IMG/VR virus record: IMGVR_UViG_3300049856_000152
Location: 1-27,852 of that record
Source: a virus
DNA length: 27,852 bases
Reading direction: 5' to 3' (one strand)
Shown: positions 8,926-17,440 of the stretch, in pieces
Position numbering within the stretch: position 1 is the stretch's first letter
Layout of the letters: every line of letters begins with the position of its first letter
The notes under the pieces: generated by a model
The model's database searches: none
Told to the model about the DNA's origin: nothing
The model's input: only the letters and a program-made list of their open reading frames with translations
Program-made: the position numbers and the translations under genes

Positions 8926-9608
8926 TCATCCCGCCATGCGATATTTCTACGACGAAAACTAGCTGGTGCGATGGGTACGCGCCCTATCATGGATATGCTG
9001 CCGATTTCGCCTTGCTCGCGTGCCGTCAATGCGAGGTACCGCATGTGGTCTTGCATGTCCGCATTCCAATCGCCGCCTAGCCCAGTAGCGCGTTTTACAA
9101 GATATGCAGCCCGTTGAATAAGCGCTTCGCCATCGACATTAGGCCGGTCCGTTTCACCCAATAGCGCAGCCGGGCCTGCATAGTATTCGATGACCAATGT
9201 TACCCAATCGTCGTTTGGCGAAGGGTGCAACAGCAACGCGTTTTCCGTTATCTCATAATACCGAGGCTGCGCGCTCGTCTTAGTAGCATTACGAACCTGC
9301 GCGCCTGATCGTGCAATGAGATCGTATTCGTTGCCAGCTTGGTTGATGACGGCCACCCGACCAATACGACTCATCTGCGCATCATCGGGCGTGTCATAAA
9401 CGGATTCGCCCGTAGTCAGCGCATACTCCGCCCGGCTACGTTGCGTCAACCACGGTGCTTCGCGATGCAGCTCGTTTTGCGCTTTACGAATCATCTCATC
9501 AGCAAGCGGGTACATGTCCGCTGCTTGATCGCCAACGATGGTGTAACCTGCTCGCACCAACACCGAGTTGCGAATTTCAACTAGCGTAGGCGCGAGCGGT
9601 TGCGGCAT
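8910..9608 (-). CDS. Head-tail adaptor (gp4/gp11-like)
   Basis: A 232-residue protein. The N-terminal helical part (LVEIRNSVLVRAGYTIVGDQ, then ADMYPLADEMIRKAQNELHR) followed by a short beta-insertion (YALTTGESVYDTPDDAQMSR, QPRYYEITENALLLHPSPND) and C-terminal helices (ALIQRAAYLVKRATGLGG) is typical of podoviral head-tail adaptors, known as tail tubular protein A in T7-like phages and gp4 in P22. It forms a ring under the portal. It sits two genes after the coat and just before a large nozzle-like protein, the expected order. It starts at an ATG 2 nt after the upstream stop. The assignment rests on pattern and order rather than on an alignment. Confidence 0.7.
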   Translation of the reverse strand: MPQPLAPTLVEIRNSVLVRAGYTIVGDQAADMYPLADEMIRKAQNELHREAPWLTQRSRAEYALTTGESVYDTPDDAQMSRIGRVAVINQAGNEYDLIARSGAQVRNATKTSAQPRYYEITENALLLHPSPNDDWVTLVIEYYAGPAALLGETDRPNVDGEALIQRAAYLVKRATGLGGDWNADMQDHMRYLALTAREQGEIGSISMIGRVPIAPASFRRRNIAWRDDWSPW

Positions 9609-9610
9609 GC

Positions 9611-10171
9611 TTACTTCTTAACTTCTGGCTTAGGATCTGCAACGGATAAGCGTTGTGCTACATCCAAAGTAATGCCCAAAACACTCGACAAATCAATAAG
9701 CGATTGGTCAAGGCACGCAGAGCGATCGGTAAAACCTGCTGACTGAAGAGCGCGTGCTTGATCTTCGGTAAGGCCAAACGCAATAAACGAAGGGTGCGCC
9801 GCAATAAGTGGCTTGATACGGGTAGCTTCCCGCAAACGCAACGCTTCTGCTAAAAGAAGTTTTTCAATCTCTTTACGTAGCGTGTCTTCAGGCCACGCAA
9901 GATCGGCAAAATAAGCACCGTTTGATCCGCCATAGCGCCGACGTAGCCGTGCCAGTTCTTGCTCGACTCCTGAAATGTCGCTATAGCGCGTTTCAATGTA
10001 CCCATCTTCGGGATACGGCGTAATCTCAATGCCCATTCCTGGCGCAGTTGGATCGAGCTTACCCGCAAAGACGCGACGCAAGACCGCTGCCGTGTAGGCA
10101 GGCGCAATGATCGGGCCGATGCCGGTGCCGTTGTGGCAACGTAGGTGAATGATGACGTTCGGGATTTGCAT
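9611..10171 (-). CDS. Hypothetical protein after the coat gene, with HhH-like C-terminus
   Basis: A 186-residue protein. The middle has a charged helical stretch (SGVEQELARLRRRYGG, then RKEIEKLLLAEALRLREATR). The C-terminal part (about 132-178: GLTEDQARALQSAGFTDRSA followed by DLSSVLGITLDVAQRL) has the two-helix L-x-x-A-G rhythm of helix-hairpin-helix modules found in many DNA-associated proteins. It is the first gene after the terminator-like structure behind the coat gene and has GGAG 11 bases before its ATG. In many phages this position holds a head-completion protein. That role and the HhH reading are both tentative. Confidence 0.6.
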   Translation of the reverse strand: MQIPNVIIHLRCHNGTGIGPIIAPAYTAAVLRRVFAGKLDPTAPGMGIEITPYPEDGYIETRYSDISGVEQELARLRRRYGGSNGAYFADLAWPEDTLRKEIEKLLLAEALRLREATRIKPLIAAHPSFIAFGLTEDQARALQSAGFTDRSACLDQSLIDLSSVLGITLDVAQRLSVADPKPEVKK

Positions 10172-10194
10172 ATAGGTGTGCTCCGTCGTTTACC

Positions 10195-10231
10195 CTAATA
10201 CAAAACTCCCTGATGGCAAGCCACCAGGGAG
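10195..10231 (-). terminator. Intrinsic-type terminator downstream of the coat gene
   Basis: Read on the minus strand, CTCCCTGGTGG, loop CTTG and CCATCAGGGAG form an 11-bp stem with a single G-U wobble, followed by TTTTGTATT. The stem lies about 80 nt past the coat stop (10308). On the plus strand the same stem would have an A-C mismatch, so the structure favours the minus-strand transcript. The T tract is interrupted, so readthrough is plausible. This would raise coat mRNA relative to downstream genes. Confidence 0.75.
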
Positions 10232-10267
10232 AACCTGTCGGGAGCAACGACGGGGTTTTTAATTTGC

Positions 10268-10301
10268 AATAGACAAACGCACGCGGCTCGTTTTGTCTAT
10301 T
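10268..10301 (-). other. Stem-loop immediately after the coat stop codon
   Basis: Perfect 10-bp arms, AATAGACAAA and TTTGTCTATT, enclose a 14-nt loop whose ends can add a CG/CG pair with one bulged base. It begins 7 nt after the coat stop and lacks a T tract, so it is not a standard terminator. It may protect the 3' end of the coat message or pause polymerase before the terminator at 10195-10231. Confidence 0.6.
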
Positions 10302-10307
10302 AATGAC

Positions 10308-11444
10308 CTAGGAAGCCAATGTGCAAACGGCGTTTGCGTTAATCGCCTTAGGCAGCAAGACGAGCTTACTATCCAGGGAAACACGCGACAGACGCACATC
10401 GTCCTTATCAGGTGGGAAGCTGAGGATCTTCTTCTTGCCAGGAGCATAGCTCATCTGCCAAGTTTTAGAATTCAGCAGGTACATCCGGCGAGTCCACGGC
10501 GAGGTGGGAGCCAGAAGGCTGTCCAGGGTTTCAAACGTGGGGTTGTGAATAATGGGGATGCCTTCAAACGACAGGCCGGTATCAGGAATCCCGATGTCTG
10601 CCATACGTTGCTTATCGGCCAACGTGGTGGTGAACTGGATGTTATTGGTCGTTGCGTAGTTCACGTAACGATCGATAGCGCCAGCACCAGCCATGATGAA
10701 GTCGATACCGTCGGTGCCCATTTCCAGGCCGCGAAGCGACAGGTTAGCCTGACGACGAGCACGAGTAAGGCCAGCACGCAAGGTGCCGCCAGCGCCGTAG
10801 GTCAAACCAACTTCGGCGTAGTGCTGCAAGACCGGGCTAGCTGCACGCAGTTTCGTGCCGAGCGAGCCGGTAGTAACCAATCCGGTAGTCGCAGGAACTG
10901 ACATCAGCGCATCCAACCCCTGAGGCAGTTTCGGATTGCTGGTGTTGTCAGTCAGGAGGGTCTGATCAACATCGATGTCGAACTTGTCATCCATCGCGTC
11001 GAGCTTAGCCGCCCAATAGTCAACCAGGATCTGCGCTTGTGAAGCGCTGTCGAACTTACCGATACGCGAGCTGCGCATCTGGTTAGGAACGATAGTAATA
11101 CCGCAAGCGGCTTCGAGGTCTTCATGAACAAACTCTTGACCCATGTGGACATTGGCCCACTGGAACTGGGTTTCGAGTTCAATTGGAGCTTCGGAGAAAG
11201 CGAGAACGTCACGACGTTCAAAGCCCTGAATCGCAAGGTCAGAAGTGACCTGATATTTCAGAATAGGGCCATTGATGTTGGTAGCGCCAAGGCCAGCAAC
11301 AGGAGCAGTGCCTTCATTGGTAGCGAGAAACTTTAGCCATGGCATCTGTTTGCGGTCGGCTTTGATCTGCGCTTTCTTGTTAAGAACGGGGGCATACGCA
11401 GCATATGCGATACCCTGGATTGCTTCGGGAGTAAAAATGGCCAT
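10308..11444 (-). CDS. Major capsid protein (HK97-type coat)
   Basis: A 378-residue protein beginning MAIFTPEAIQGIAYAAYAPV. Size, order (portal, scaffold, then this gene) and sequence style fit a coat protein: an N-terminal arm, a long central helical part (EDLEAACGITIVPNQMRSSR, FDSASQAQILVDYWAAKLDA), a segment GIDFIMAGAGAIDRYVNY and a C-terminal beta-rich part with GIPIIHNPTF and MYLLNSKTWQMSYAPGKKK. It is expected to form the icosahedral shell. It starts 23 nt after the scaffold stop. Two stem-loops follow its stop, one of them terminator-like. The identification rests on context and general fold pattern, without a searched alignment. Confidence 0.8.
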   Translation of the reverse strand: MAIFTPEAIQGIAYAAYAPVLNKKAQIKADRKQMPWLKFLATNEGTAPVAGLGATNINGPILKYQVTSDLAIQGFERRDVLAFSEAPIELETQFQWANVHMGQEFVHEDLEAACGITIVPNQMRSSRIGKFDSASQAQILVDYWAAKLDAMDDKFDIDVDQTLLTDNTSNPKLPQGLDALMSVPATTGLVTTGSLGTKLRAASPVLQHYAEVGLTYGAGGTLRAGLTRARRQANLSLRGLEMGTDGIDFIMAGAGAIDRYVNYATTNNIQFTTTLADKQRMADIGIPDTGLSFEGIPIIHNPTFETLDSLLAPTSPWTRRMYLLNSKTWQMSYAPGKKKILSFPPDKDDVRLSRVSLDSKLVLLPKAINANAVCTLAS

Positions 11445-11467
11445 GTGTCATCCGTGCCGATTAGGCA

Positions 11468-12562
11468 TTAGTTGTTTTTGAAAAACTTACCTGAGACAAG
11501 ATCAGCAACGAGCTGCGCTTTGTCGTCCTTAGGTGCTGCAACAGGAGCTGTTACCGCACTTGATCGTAGCTGTGTACCCGCTACCGGTTTTATGCTTGCT
11601 TTGACTGCGGCGGGCGGCGTGCTTTTACGCACCTCATCGCGCACAATCTCCTGGTACCCAGCAACCCACATAATTGGGTCGGCCTTTCCGTATTCGTCCG
11701 TTAACCGCTGTGTCACACGATTGGCGATCTTGTCGTAGTTAGGTACTGTCGCCTTGTACTCCGACTCCATACGATCAATCATGCTCAACGAATGCTGGAC
11801 GATTGGATTTACCGTCTGCTGTGGTACTTGCTGGCGTGATTCTGGAGTTGGCGCTACCGCCTTGACCCGTTCTTCTGCCAGCTTACGCGCATACTTTTTA
11901 GCCGTCGCTTCGCTAATGGCTAAGTCTTCAACTTCGGCAGCGAACTCTTTGCGAAAGATTTCATCTGCAACGTCGTCGACAGTTGCGCGTTTTTCTACAG
12001 TTGGTTCAACGTACCCGAATGCTTTGGCGGTTTCCACCAACCGCTGCACCGCCGCTTTGTCTCCACTTTTCAGGCTTGCCGCAAGGCCAACCCAGTCTGC
12101 AAGATCAGGCGGAGAAATTTGGGCTTTACTGGCAACGTTTGTGAGCAAGTCACCAAACGCCGCAAGCTGCTTCAACTCCTTGTTTTCGTTACGAAGAGCG
12201 ACAACTGTTTTTCGCGTTCGTTCGCCAAGGCGCTTATCGTCCAGAATATCCGGTTCTGCCGCTGGGGGCGTTTCCGTTTCTTCTTTCTTTTCAGCTACTT
12301 CCGGGGCTTCCGGTTCCGCGTCCTCTTCGGGAATATCGACTTTAGCTTCGTCAACTTCTGGCTCCGCGTCTTCGACGACGCTAGCTTGCATCAGTTGCTT
12401 AACTAAGTCCTCTTTGGTCTGAGGCGCATCTTGTGCGGACGTATCGCTTGTTCCGCTGGCAGTGGCGGGTGATTCTGCCTGAACCTGAGACGTAGGGTTC
12501 TGATCTTTAACGTCCGCATCCTCTTGCGAGGTGATCTGATCTTGACTCATACTGTTTTGCAT
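11468..12562 (-). CDS. Capsid scaffolding protein
   Basis: A 364-residue, highly acidic, Gln/Glu/Ala/Pro-rich protein lying between portal and coat, the classical scaffold position. The first ~110 residues are low-complexity and acidic (DVKDQNPTSQVQAESPATAS, KVDIPEEDAEPEAPEVAEKK). Predicted helices follow (TRKTVVALRNENKELKQLAA, AISEATAKKYARKLAEERVK), and the short tail ends in KFFKNN, a basic end of the kind that contacts coat protein in other phages. The start is uncertain: a GGAG lies only 2 bases before the ATG at 12562 and 14 before a second in-frame ATG. No protease domain is visible. Confidence 0.8.
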   Translation of the reverse strand: MQNSMSQDQITSQEDADVKDQNPTSQVQAESPATASGTSDTSAQDAPQTKEDLVKQLMQASVVEDAEPEVDEAKVDIPEEDAEPEAPEVAEKKEETETPPAAEPDILDDKRLGERTRKTVVALRNENKELKQLAAFGDLLTNVASKAQISPPDLADWVGLAASLKSGDKAAVQRLVETAKAFGYVEPTVEKRATVDDVADEIFRKEFAAEVEDLAISEATAKKYARKLAEERVKAVAPTPESRQQVPQQTVNPIVQHSLSMIDRMESEYKATVPNYDKIANRVTQRLTDEYGKADPIMWVAGYQEIVRDEVRKSTPPAAVKASIKPVAGTQLRSSAVTAPVAAPKDDKAQLVADLVSGKFFKNN

Positions 12563-12576
12563 TGCTCCTGCAAGGT

Positions 12577-14661
12577 TTATTTTTCTCCCAAACGAGTGTT
12601 CGGGTTATTAGGAAGGTTAGAGGCTTGCGGTGGGGCCGTCATGGGTGGCGCTCCACCTTGTGCGCCTTGTGGTCCTTGCGCTTCTGGACTCTGGCCAGCA
12701 GGCGGCCCCATCGGTGGCATGCCCATAGGCGGTTGCCCTGGCGTCCAGATATTACGTAGGTCGGTCGTGATGCCGCCCATACGCATCAGCTCTTGCATGA
12801 CTACTGGAACATTCAACCCTGGAACGTTCATCAGCTTCATAAGAATATCCGGCAATGCCGTATAGAACTGCATCTTGCTGGCAAAATCTGGTGGGCCATT
12901 GACCGACGCTTTAATGTCAATCTGAAAATTGACCGTCAACTGTTCAGCCGACAACGCCATCCACATAGCGTTAGGCCCGCAAATCGCCTTAATGTTTTCA
13001 GCAGGAAACACCTTAACCGCTACTTGTGCAATCCACTCCATGATGTCAGTAAATGTACGGTTCACCGACATCAGACGCCGCGAGTTCGCTTTCTGCATCC
13101 CCGCATTAGCCAACGTCAGATCCGTAGCTACGCGGCCTTCGCCTTGCACGCCCTGGCCAGTGAGCGGTACATTAGCGACCGCCTGCATATCGGTGGTGAC
13201 TCGCGAAGTGTCGTAAAGTCCTGGATTGTACGGTGCTCCGTTAATGTCTTTGAAGTATTTGTTGATATCGTCAGCTTTTTTAAGCATAACTGCTTGAAAC
13301 GGCTCACGATTACGTAGCGCCTCAAGGTCTTCTTTGTCGGCAGCGCCTGCGGCAACAATGCTGTACGGATAGCTGGCGCGTCGCCCTTCGCGGTCGTGCG
13401 TACGTAAGAGATTGTATTCATCTTGCAAATCACGCTGCAACGCCGTATCCGACAACGGCAGTGACCGACCCGTAACGCGATTGAAGTAGATGGGGAACAA
13501 ACTAAAGGGGTTAGCCCCTACCGCCTGGAATGCTTCATTGACCAAGAACTTACTTAGGCCATCAACCCAACAATACCGCCGTCCGAGGATACGATTCTCT
13601 AAAGTCCAGACGGCGCATCGGTCATTGATCTGCGCGGTTTCGATGTTCTGCCGTTCATCTGGCCCGTAAAAGCCAAAGCGGCGATCGACCTTTTTACGGT
13701 CCGACGAATACACTTGCACTTTGCCACAGTCTTCTTGCGAAAGAGCAAACTTTCCACAAATGTCCTCCTGTGAGAAATACATTCGATATGCCATCCATGC
13801 ACCGCGCCGGATATCTTCCGGACGCGTCACTGACCAATCGTATCGCACATCCTCAGGGATGATCTGATCAACTGAAAAGCCAAGGTAGCGCTCAAGTTCA
13901 GGACATCCGAGCACGTCGATGCTCGTACCGTTGATGATCGCTTGCTTGCGCTCTGTGCGTGGGTCTGAAGCGTCTGGTACCATTTGCATTACGATCGCCC
14001 CCGTCATCGGGTCGACGCTTTGCAAGGGTACCAACGGCGGTTGCGCCGCAACTTTTTCTGCCATCCACACTTTCAGCGTGTTTTGCAGATCGACCATGCG
14101 CTGATAATCGGCGCTATCGTCGGTGAATTTCTTGGCGTCAAACGCCTCTTGTAAACGTTGAAACTCAGCAACGTTTTCCTGCTGATCATTGAAACGGTTT
14201 TGGCCAACAGGGTCTTTAAAGAAGTCTTCTTGCAATGCCACACGTAGCCATGCGATACCGTTCGTTTGCGCATCTTGCACCGCGCCCTCAAGCAATTCGG
14301 CAAGGCGGGTCTGCTTGATCGTATGGTTTAAGAACAGCTCGCACGTCTCTGCCATGTTAGCAATAGCAGGATCAATCTGGCCGCCGACTTGGGGCATTGG
14401 CGAACATGTGGCTTGAGGATCTTCAAGACCGAGATGCGCAATAACGGTTTGCTGATTCTTAAGAACTTGGTTGACCGTTACGGCGTTCTGATCTTTAGCC
14501 GCCATCACTCCTTCAGCGATGTATGCACGCTCCTCTTGCATCAGCTCGAAAGCGTCGCGCAAATACTCTGGCGTTTCGACAAGCGTTTTAAACTCCGCGA
14601 TAAGCGCTTTCTCTGACGCAGAGTCAACACTCTCCGAAACAGATACAGAAGTTTCATTCAT
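12577..14661 (-). CDS. Portal protein
   Basis: A 694-residue protein, similar in size to P22-type portals (about 700 residues). Features: an acidic helical N-terminus (to ~100), a central region with DWSVTRPEDIRRGAWMAYRM and GRRYCWVDGLSKFLVNEAFQ, a helix starting LPLSDTALQRDLQDEYNLLR typical of portal stem/wing segments, and a disordered Pro/Gly/Met-rich C-terminus (about 625-694, GQPPMGMPPMGPPAGQ). The portal is the ring at one vertex through which DNA is packaged and ejected. It overlaps the preceding 78-residue ORF by ATGA and is followed by scaffold and coat. Assignment is by size, order and style of sequence. Confidence 0.8.
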   Translation of the reverse strand: MNETSVSVSESVDSASEKALIAEFKTLVETPEYLRDAFELMQEERAYIAEGVMAAKDQNAVTVNQVLKNQQTVIAHLGLEDPQATCSPMPQVGGQIDPAIANMAETCELFLNHTIKQTRLAELLEGAVQDAQTNGIAWLRVALQEDFFKDPVGQNRFNDQQENVAEFQRLQEAFDAKKFTDDSADYQRMVDLQNTLKVWMAEKVAAQPPLVPLQSVDPMTGAIVMQMVPDASDPRTERKQAIINGTSIDVLGCPELERYLGFSVDQIIPEDVRYDWSVTRPEDIRRGAWMAYRMYFSQEDICGKFALSQEDCGKVQVYSSDRKKVDRRFGFYGPDERQNIETAQINDRCAVWTLENRILGRRYCWVDGLSKFLVNEAFQAVGANPFSLFPIYFNRVTGRSLPLSDTALQRDLQDEYNLLRTHDREGRRASYPYSIVAAGAADKEDLEALRNREPFQAVMLKKADDINKYFKDINGAPYNPGLYDTSRVTTDMQAVANVPLTGQGVQGEGRVATDLTLANAGMQKANSRRLMSVNRTFTDIMEWIAQVAVKVFPAENIKAICGPNAMWMALSAEQLTVNFQIDIKASVNGPPDFASKMQFYTALPDILMKLMNVPGLNVPVVMQELMRMGGITTDLRNIWTPGQPPMGMPPMGPPAGQSPEAQGPQGAQGGAPPMTAPPQASNLPNNPNTRLGEK

Positions 14662-14894
14662 GCTGGAGTCCAGTCGCTTGGCAAAGCATCAATCACCAAC
14701 AATTGCTGGTCCGGGGTAAGCGCAACACCGCCATCGTGTACAACAACGGCCCATTGCGCAGTCGTCGGGTGCGGCTGAATTGCATACCAATACTTGGTCG
14801 TATCAATAGGCTCACCCGTACCTTTTCGTAGCGCAGAATGCGCGCTAATAGCTTCTGCTTCGTTTTGTGATCCACAAATGAGGTATTGCATCAT
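14658..14894 (-). CDS. Small hypothetical protein upstream of portal (78 aa)
   Basis: A 78-residue protein (MMQYLICGSQNEAEAISAHS at its start) with the phrases TTKYWYAIQPHPTTAQWAVV and ALTPDQQLLVIDALPSDW. It looks like a compact alpha/beta domain. There is no membrane segment. It overlaps both neighbours by ATGA, so it is coupled to the LamG-like protein upstream and the portal downstream. Small ORFs of this kind often follow tail-spike genes in phages. I do not recognise its function. Confidence 0.6.
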   Translation of the reverse strand: MMQYLICGSQNEAEAISAHSALRKGTGEPIDTTKYWYAIQPHPTTAQWAVVVHDGGVALTPDQQLLVIDALPSDWTPA

Positions 14895-16582
14895 GCCACC
14901 GTTATCCCGTAGAAGGGGCCTTGGCTGCGTTCAAGGGCTTGACGATCCGCAGTTGATAGCGCCGAGGTGAAGACCGTTACTCCAGACAGTGTTCCATTTA
15001 GCGCAAGTAGCCCGTTCCTATTTCCGATGTTACACGCTACATCGTTGATTGGTAAAACGCTTGCGTTTACGTTTGACAAAACGTTTGTACCATTCCGCCA
15101 AGCGTTTGCCGATGCGCCAGACACGCGGACAACCGTCGTTATTTGATTAGTCGAGTTTACTGAACCCGTGAGAGAAAGTGCTCCGCCGCCGTAGAGCACC
15201 TGCATATTGTCTGCCACGCCTTGCCGACGAAGTTCTAGTACTCCGGTTGTTCCGACTGCGTCGCTCTGCGTAAATACCATTTCATTACTGTCTGCCGTTT
15301 CAATATTAAAAATAGCGTTTACCGAAAGATCAAGTGCGCCTGTAAGTGGTCGATTAGCAACCAGCAATCCTTGTCCGCTCCCGCCAAGAAAGCGTACGGT
15401 TGGTTTACCACCAAGTGTTTCAATAGCGCCGACATTGACTATACGGGGTTGGTTTGCTGTGGTGGCTTGCGCACCGTCTCGCGTATTTCCGCTCTGGTCA
15501 TACCACGTAGTAACAAAAGCGCTTGGCTGCGATGTCGCTGCAACTGTTATGCCATAATAGATGCTTTGGCTCGCTTCAATACTTTGCTGATTCGTAGTCG
15601 ATAGTGCTGCTGGGTAAAACAACATTTCATGGACATAGCCATCCCATCCGCGTGTACTTAAAATAGTGTCATACAATAAAACCAATCCATCAGCAACCGG
15701 CGTAGACCTAGTAACAGATAGAATATGTGGATTTGTATCGATTGCGACACCGATGGTAAAATCGTTAAAATTTACAAGACTGGGTACGGTTGCGCCATCA
15801 ACAAAACCGCCAAGTGTGGCTACGCCATTACCACCAATAGTTCCAACGGGTTGCGCTTGCCCAAGTAAGTGGTTAGCTCTTGTTGTACTGCCACATGATA
15901 AAGCCCGAAAGGTGCTAGGACCGCTTGGCACGGGGTCACTAAAAACGTAGTGGTAAGATCCTACCGTGATAGATGCTGTGCTAAGGCGAGTCTGTGAAGC
16001 ATTAAGACCGCGAATCGCTGGTTTACCGTTTTGCGTTTCTACAACACCGGCATTTACGATACGCGGTTGATTCGCTGCCGTCGCTTGCGTTGCGTTGACA
16101 CTTCCAGCTTGGTCGTACCACGTCGTCACAAAGCCGCTTCCGCTTCCCACAAACGTTAAAAGCGTCGAGGTATCTAAACCCCCTGTATTGGTAAAACCAA
16201 TGTCCTGTTCCGCATTGTCCGAACTACGCCGAACGCGAATAGCCGCACCTGCGTAAGCCGCTCGCAGTTTTCGTAATGCGTACGCAGCGGAGGCTCCAGT
16301 TACTACATCAAGCGGGCTAGTTACGTTTGTAAAATTTAATAGCGCAGCGCTATCGAGGTTTCCTGAAGCGGTAAAACCAATATCTTGTTCCACATTGTCG
16401 GAACTGCGACGTACACGGATCGCCGAACCGACATACGCCGTACGAAGTTTTCGTAAAGAATATGCTGCAACAGCGGATACACTAAGCGTATCTAATACTG
16501 GGCTTTCTACGCCACCGCCCATTACGTGCAAAAGGGTAGAAACTATGGGTCGAATTGCTGGCGCAAAGAACCGTCGGATCAC
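14891..16582 (-). CDS. LamG/arabinofuranosidase-B-like virion protein with internal duplications
   Basis: A 563-residue protein starting at a GTG that overlaps the upstream stop (GTGA). Segments such as YSLRKLRTAYVGSAIRVRRS and FVTTWYDQ(A/S)G...NQPRIVN resemble the phage proteins usually annotated as alpha-L-arabinofuranosidase B catalytic-like, which have a concanavalin/LamG fold. The module 39-84 is repeated at 99-144 (RKLR-x-AY-x-G-x-AIRVRRSSDN-x-EQDIGF in both). A larger unit, 150-348, is repeated at 355-563, and both copies end in (Y/F)YGITVA. It probably binds or degrades surface glycans as part of the tail or particle surface. Catalysis is unproven, since no active-site residues can be assigned by eye. 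Confidence 0.7.
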   Translation of the reverse strand: MIRRFFAPAIRPIVSTLLHVMGGGVESPVLDTLSVSAVAAYSLRKLRTAYVGSAIRVRRSSDNVEQDIGFTASGNLDSAALLNFTNVTSPLDVVTGASAAYALRKLRAAYAGAAIRVRRSSDNAEQDIGFTNTGGLDTSTLLTFVGSGSGFVTTWYDQAGSVNATQATAANQPRIVNAGVVETQNGKPAIRGLNASQTRLSTASITVGSYHYVFSDPVPSGPSTFRALSCGSTTRANHLLGQAQPVGTIGGNGVATLGGFVDGATVPSLVNFNDFTIGVAIDTNPHILSVTRSTPVADGLVLLYDTILSTRGWDGYVHEMLFYPAALSTTNQQSIEASQSIYYGITVAATSQPSAFVTTWYDQSGNTRDGAQATTANQPRIVNVGAIETLGGKPTVRFLGGSGQGLLVANRPLTGALDLSVNAIFNIETADSNEMVFTQSDAVGTTGVLELRRQGVADNMQVLYGGGALSLTGSVNSTNQITTVVRVSGASANAWRNGTNVLSNVNASVLPINDVACNIGNRNGLLALNGTLSGVTVFTSALSTADRQALERSQGPFYGITVA

Positions 16583-16893
16583 AGAATATCTACTTGCAGA
16601 CTAGCGGGGAAAGTTGAGAAATCGCTTGACCGGATACGGACAAAAGCACCTGCGGGAATCGATACACTAAACGCGCCGATTTTTGAAATACCAATGTAAG
16701 GCAGGCCGTCGAGCATGCCTAGAACCGCAGGCGAATACCGTACGTTCGTATCCGATGCAGCAACCTCAACGTACAAATTACCGCCTAAAAGACCGGTTGC
16801 TGCGGTTCCCGACACAATGATGACAGACGCCGCAGCCGTTACCGCTTGCCCTGCCGAGGTGGTGTTGCTGGCGATAGAAAACGTGTTGGCCAT
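16579..16893 (-). CDS. Small beta-rich virion protein (104 aa)
   Basis: A 104-residue protein (MANTFSIASNTTSAGQAVTA at its start) rich in Ser, Thr, Ala and Val, with GLPYIGISKIGAFSVSIPAG near the end. It appears all-beta and has no charged catalytic clusters or membrane segment. Composition suits a small decoration or tail-associated protein. An AAGG lies about 10 bases before the ATG, and the stop overlaps the GTG of the LamG-like gene. The family is not recognised. Confidence 0.6.
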   Translation of the reverse strand: MANTFSIASNTTSAGQAVTAAASVIIVSGTAATGLLGGNLYVEVAASDTNVRYSPAVLGMLDGLPYIGISKIGAFSVSIPAGAFVRIRSSDFSTFPASLQVDIL

Positions 16894-16930
16894 GGTGTCA
16901 GTACCTTAATAAGTGAGCGTTTACTTGCAA

Positions 16931-17440
16931 TCAAGTTTTAGGAGGGAGCTGTCGGGCATATTCTTCGGCCCGCTGGGCGTTCGCCTGAGCCATTCGATAC
17001 CCCTCTTCGGCATCTTGCTTGTGGTATTCCGCTGCGTCCTTTGCGGCTTTAATAGCCGGTCCGCGTGCGAGCCATGCTGTGGCGGTCGATACTGCTAGCG
17101 CAGCGCCAGCGCCAAGAATCTGTCCCAATCCTGTACCTCCGGCAGCCATACCGACCATCTGTGCTACGGGACGAAGCTGATCATAATCCGGGCTTGTTTT
17201 AACGGTCGACGTCGTGGTTTCATCCTCGCTGATGCGGGTTGTTTCACGAACAGGTATCACTTGTGCGGGCGTTTCCGCCGAAGCAGGAATTACGACATAG
17301 GTATCTTTAACCTCTACGCGTGAAAGCCCACGTGTTCCTGATCCGAGGCTTGCGCACCCCGTACATAAAACGACGGCCAAAAAAGCCACTAACGCAGAAA
17401 AAAGGATTGTCCACCATTGGTCGTGCGTAAAGTTTTTCAT
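16931..17440 (-). CDS. Probable lipoprotein, candidate outer-membrane lysis (o-spanin-like) component
   Basis: A 169-residue protein from the ATG at 17440, which overlaps the upstream stop as ATGA; the longer in-frame extension inside the previous gene is unlikely. The N-terminus has a hydrophobic signal (TILFSALVAFLAVVLCTGC) ending in a cysteine with Gly at -1 and Thr at -2, an imperfect lipobox. A Pro/Thr-rich linker follows, then a Gly/Ala-rich hydrophobic segment (about 115-140, GLGQILGAGAALAVSTATAW), then a charged helix (AEYHKQDAEEGYRMAQANAQ). The order TM/coiled-coil protein followed by overlapping lipoprotein is the Rz/Rz1 pattern. The second hydrophobic stretch is unusual for an o-spanin, so another membrane role is possible. 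Confidence 0.5.
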   Translation of the reverse strand: MKNFTHDQWWTILFSALVAFLAVVLCTGCASLGSGTRGLSRVEVKDTYVVIPASAETPAQVIPVRETTRISEDETTTSTVKTSPDYDQLRPVAQMVGMAAGGTGLGQILGAGAALAVSTATAWLARGPAIKAAKDAAEYHKQDAEEGYRMAQANAQRAEEYARQLPPKT

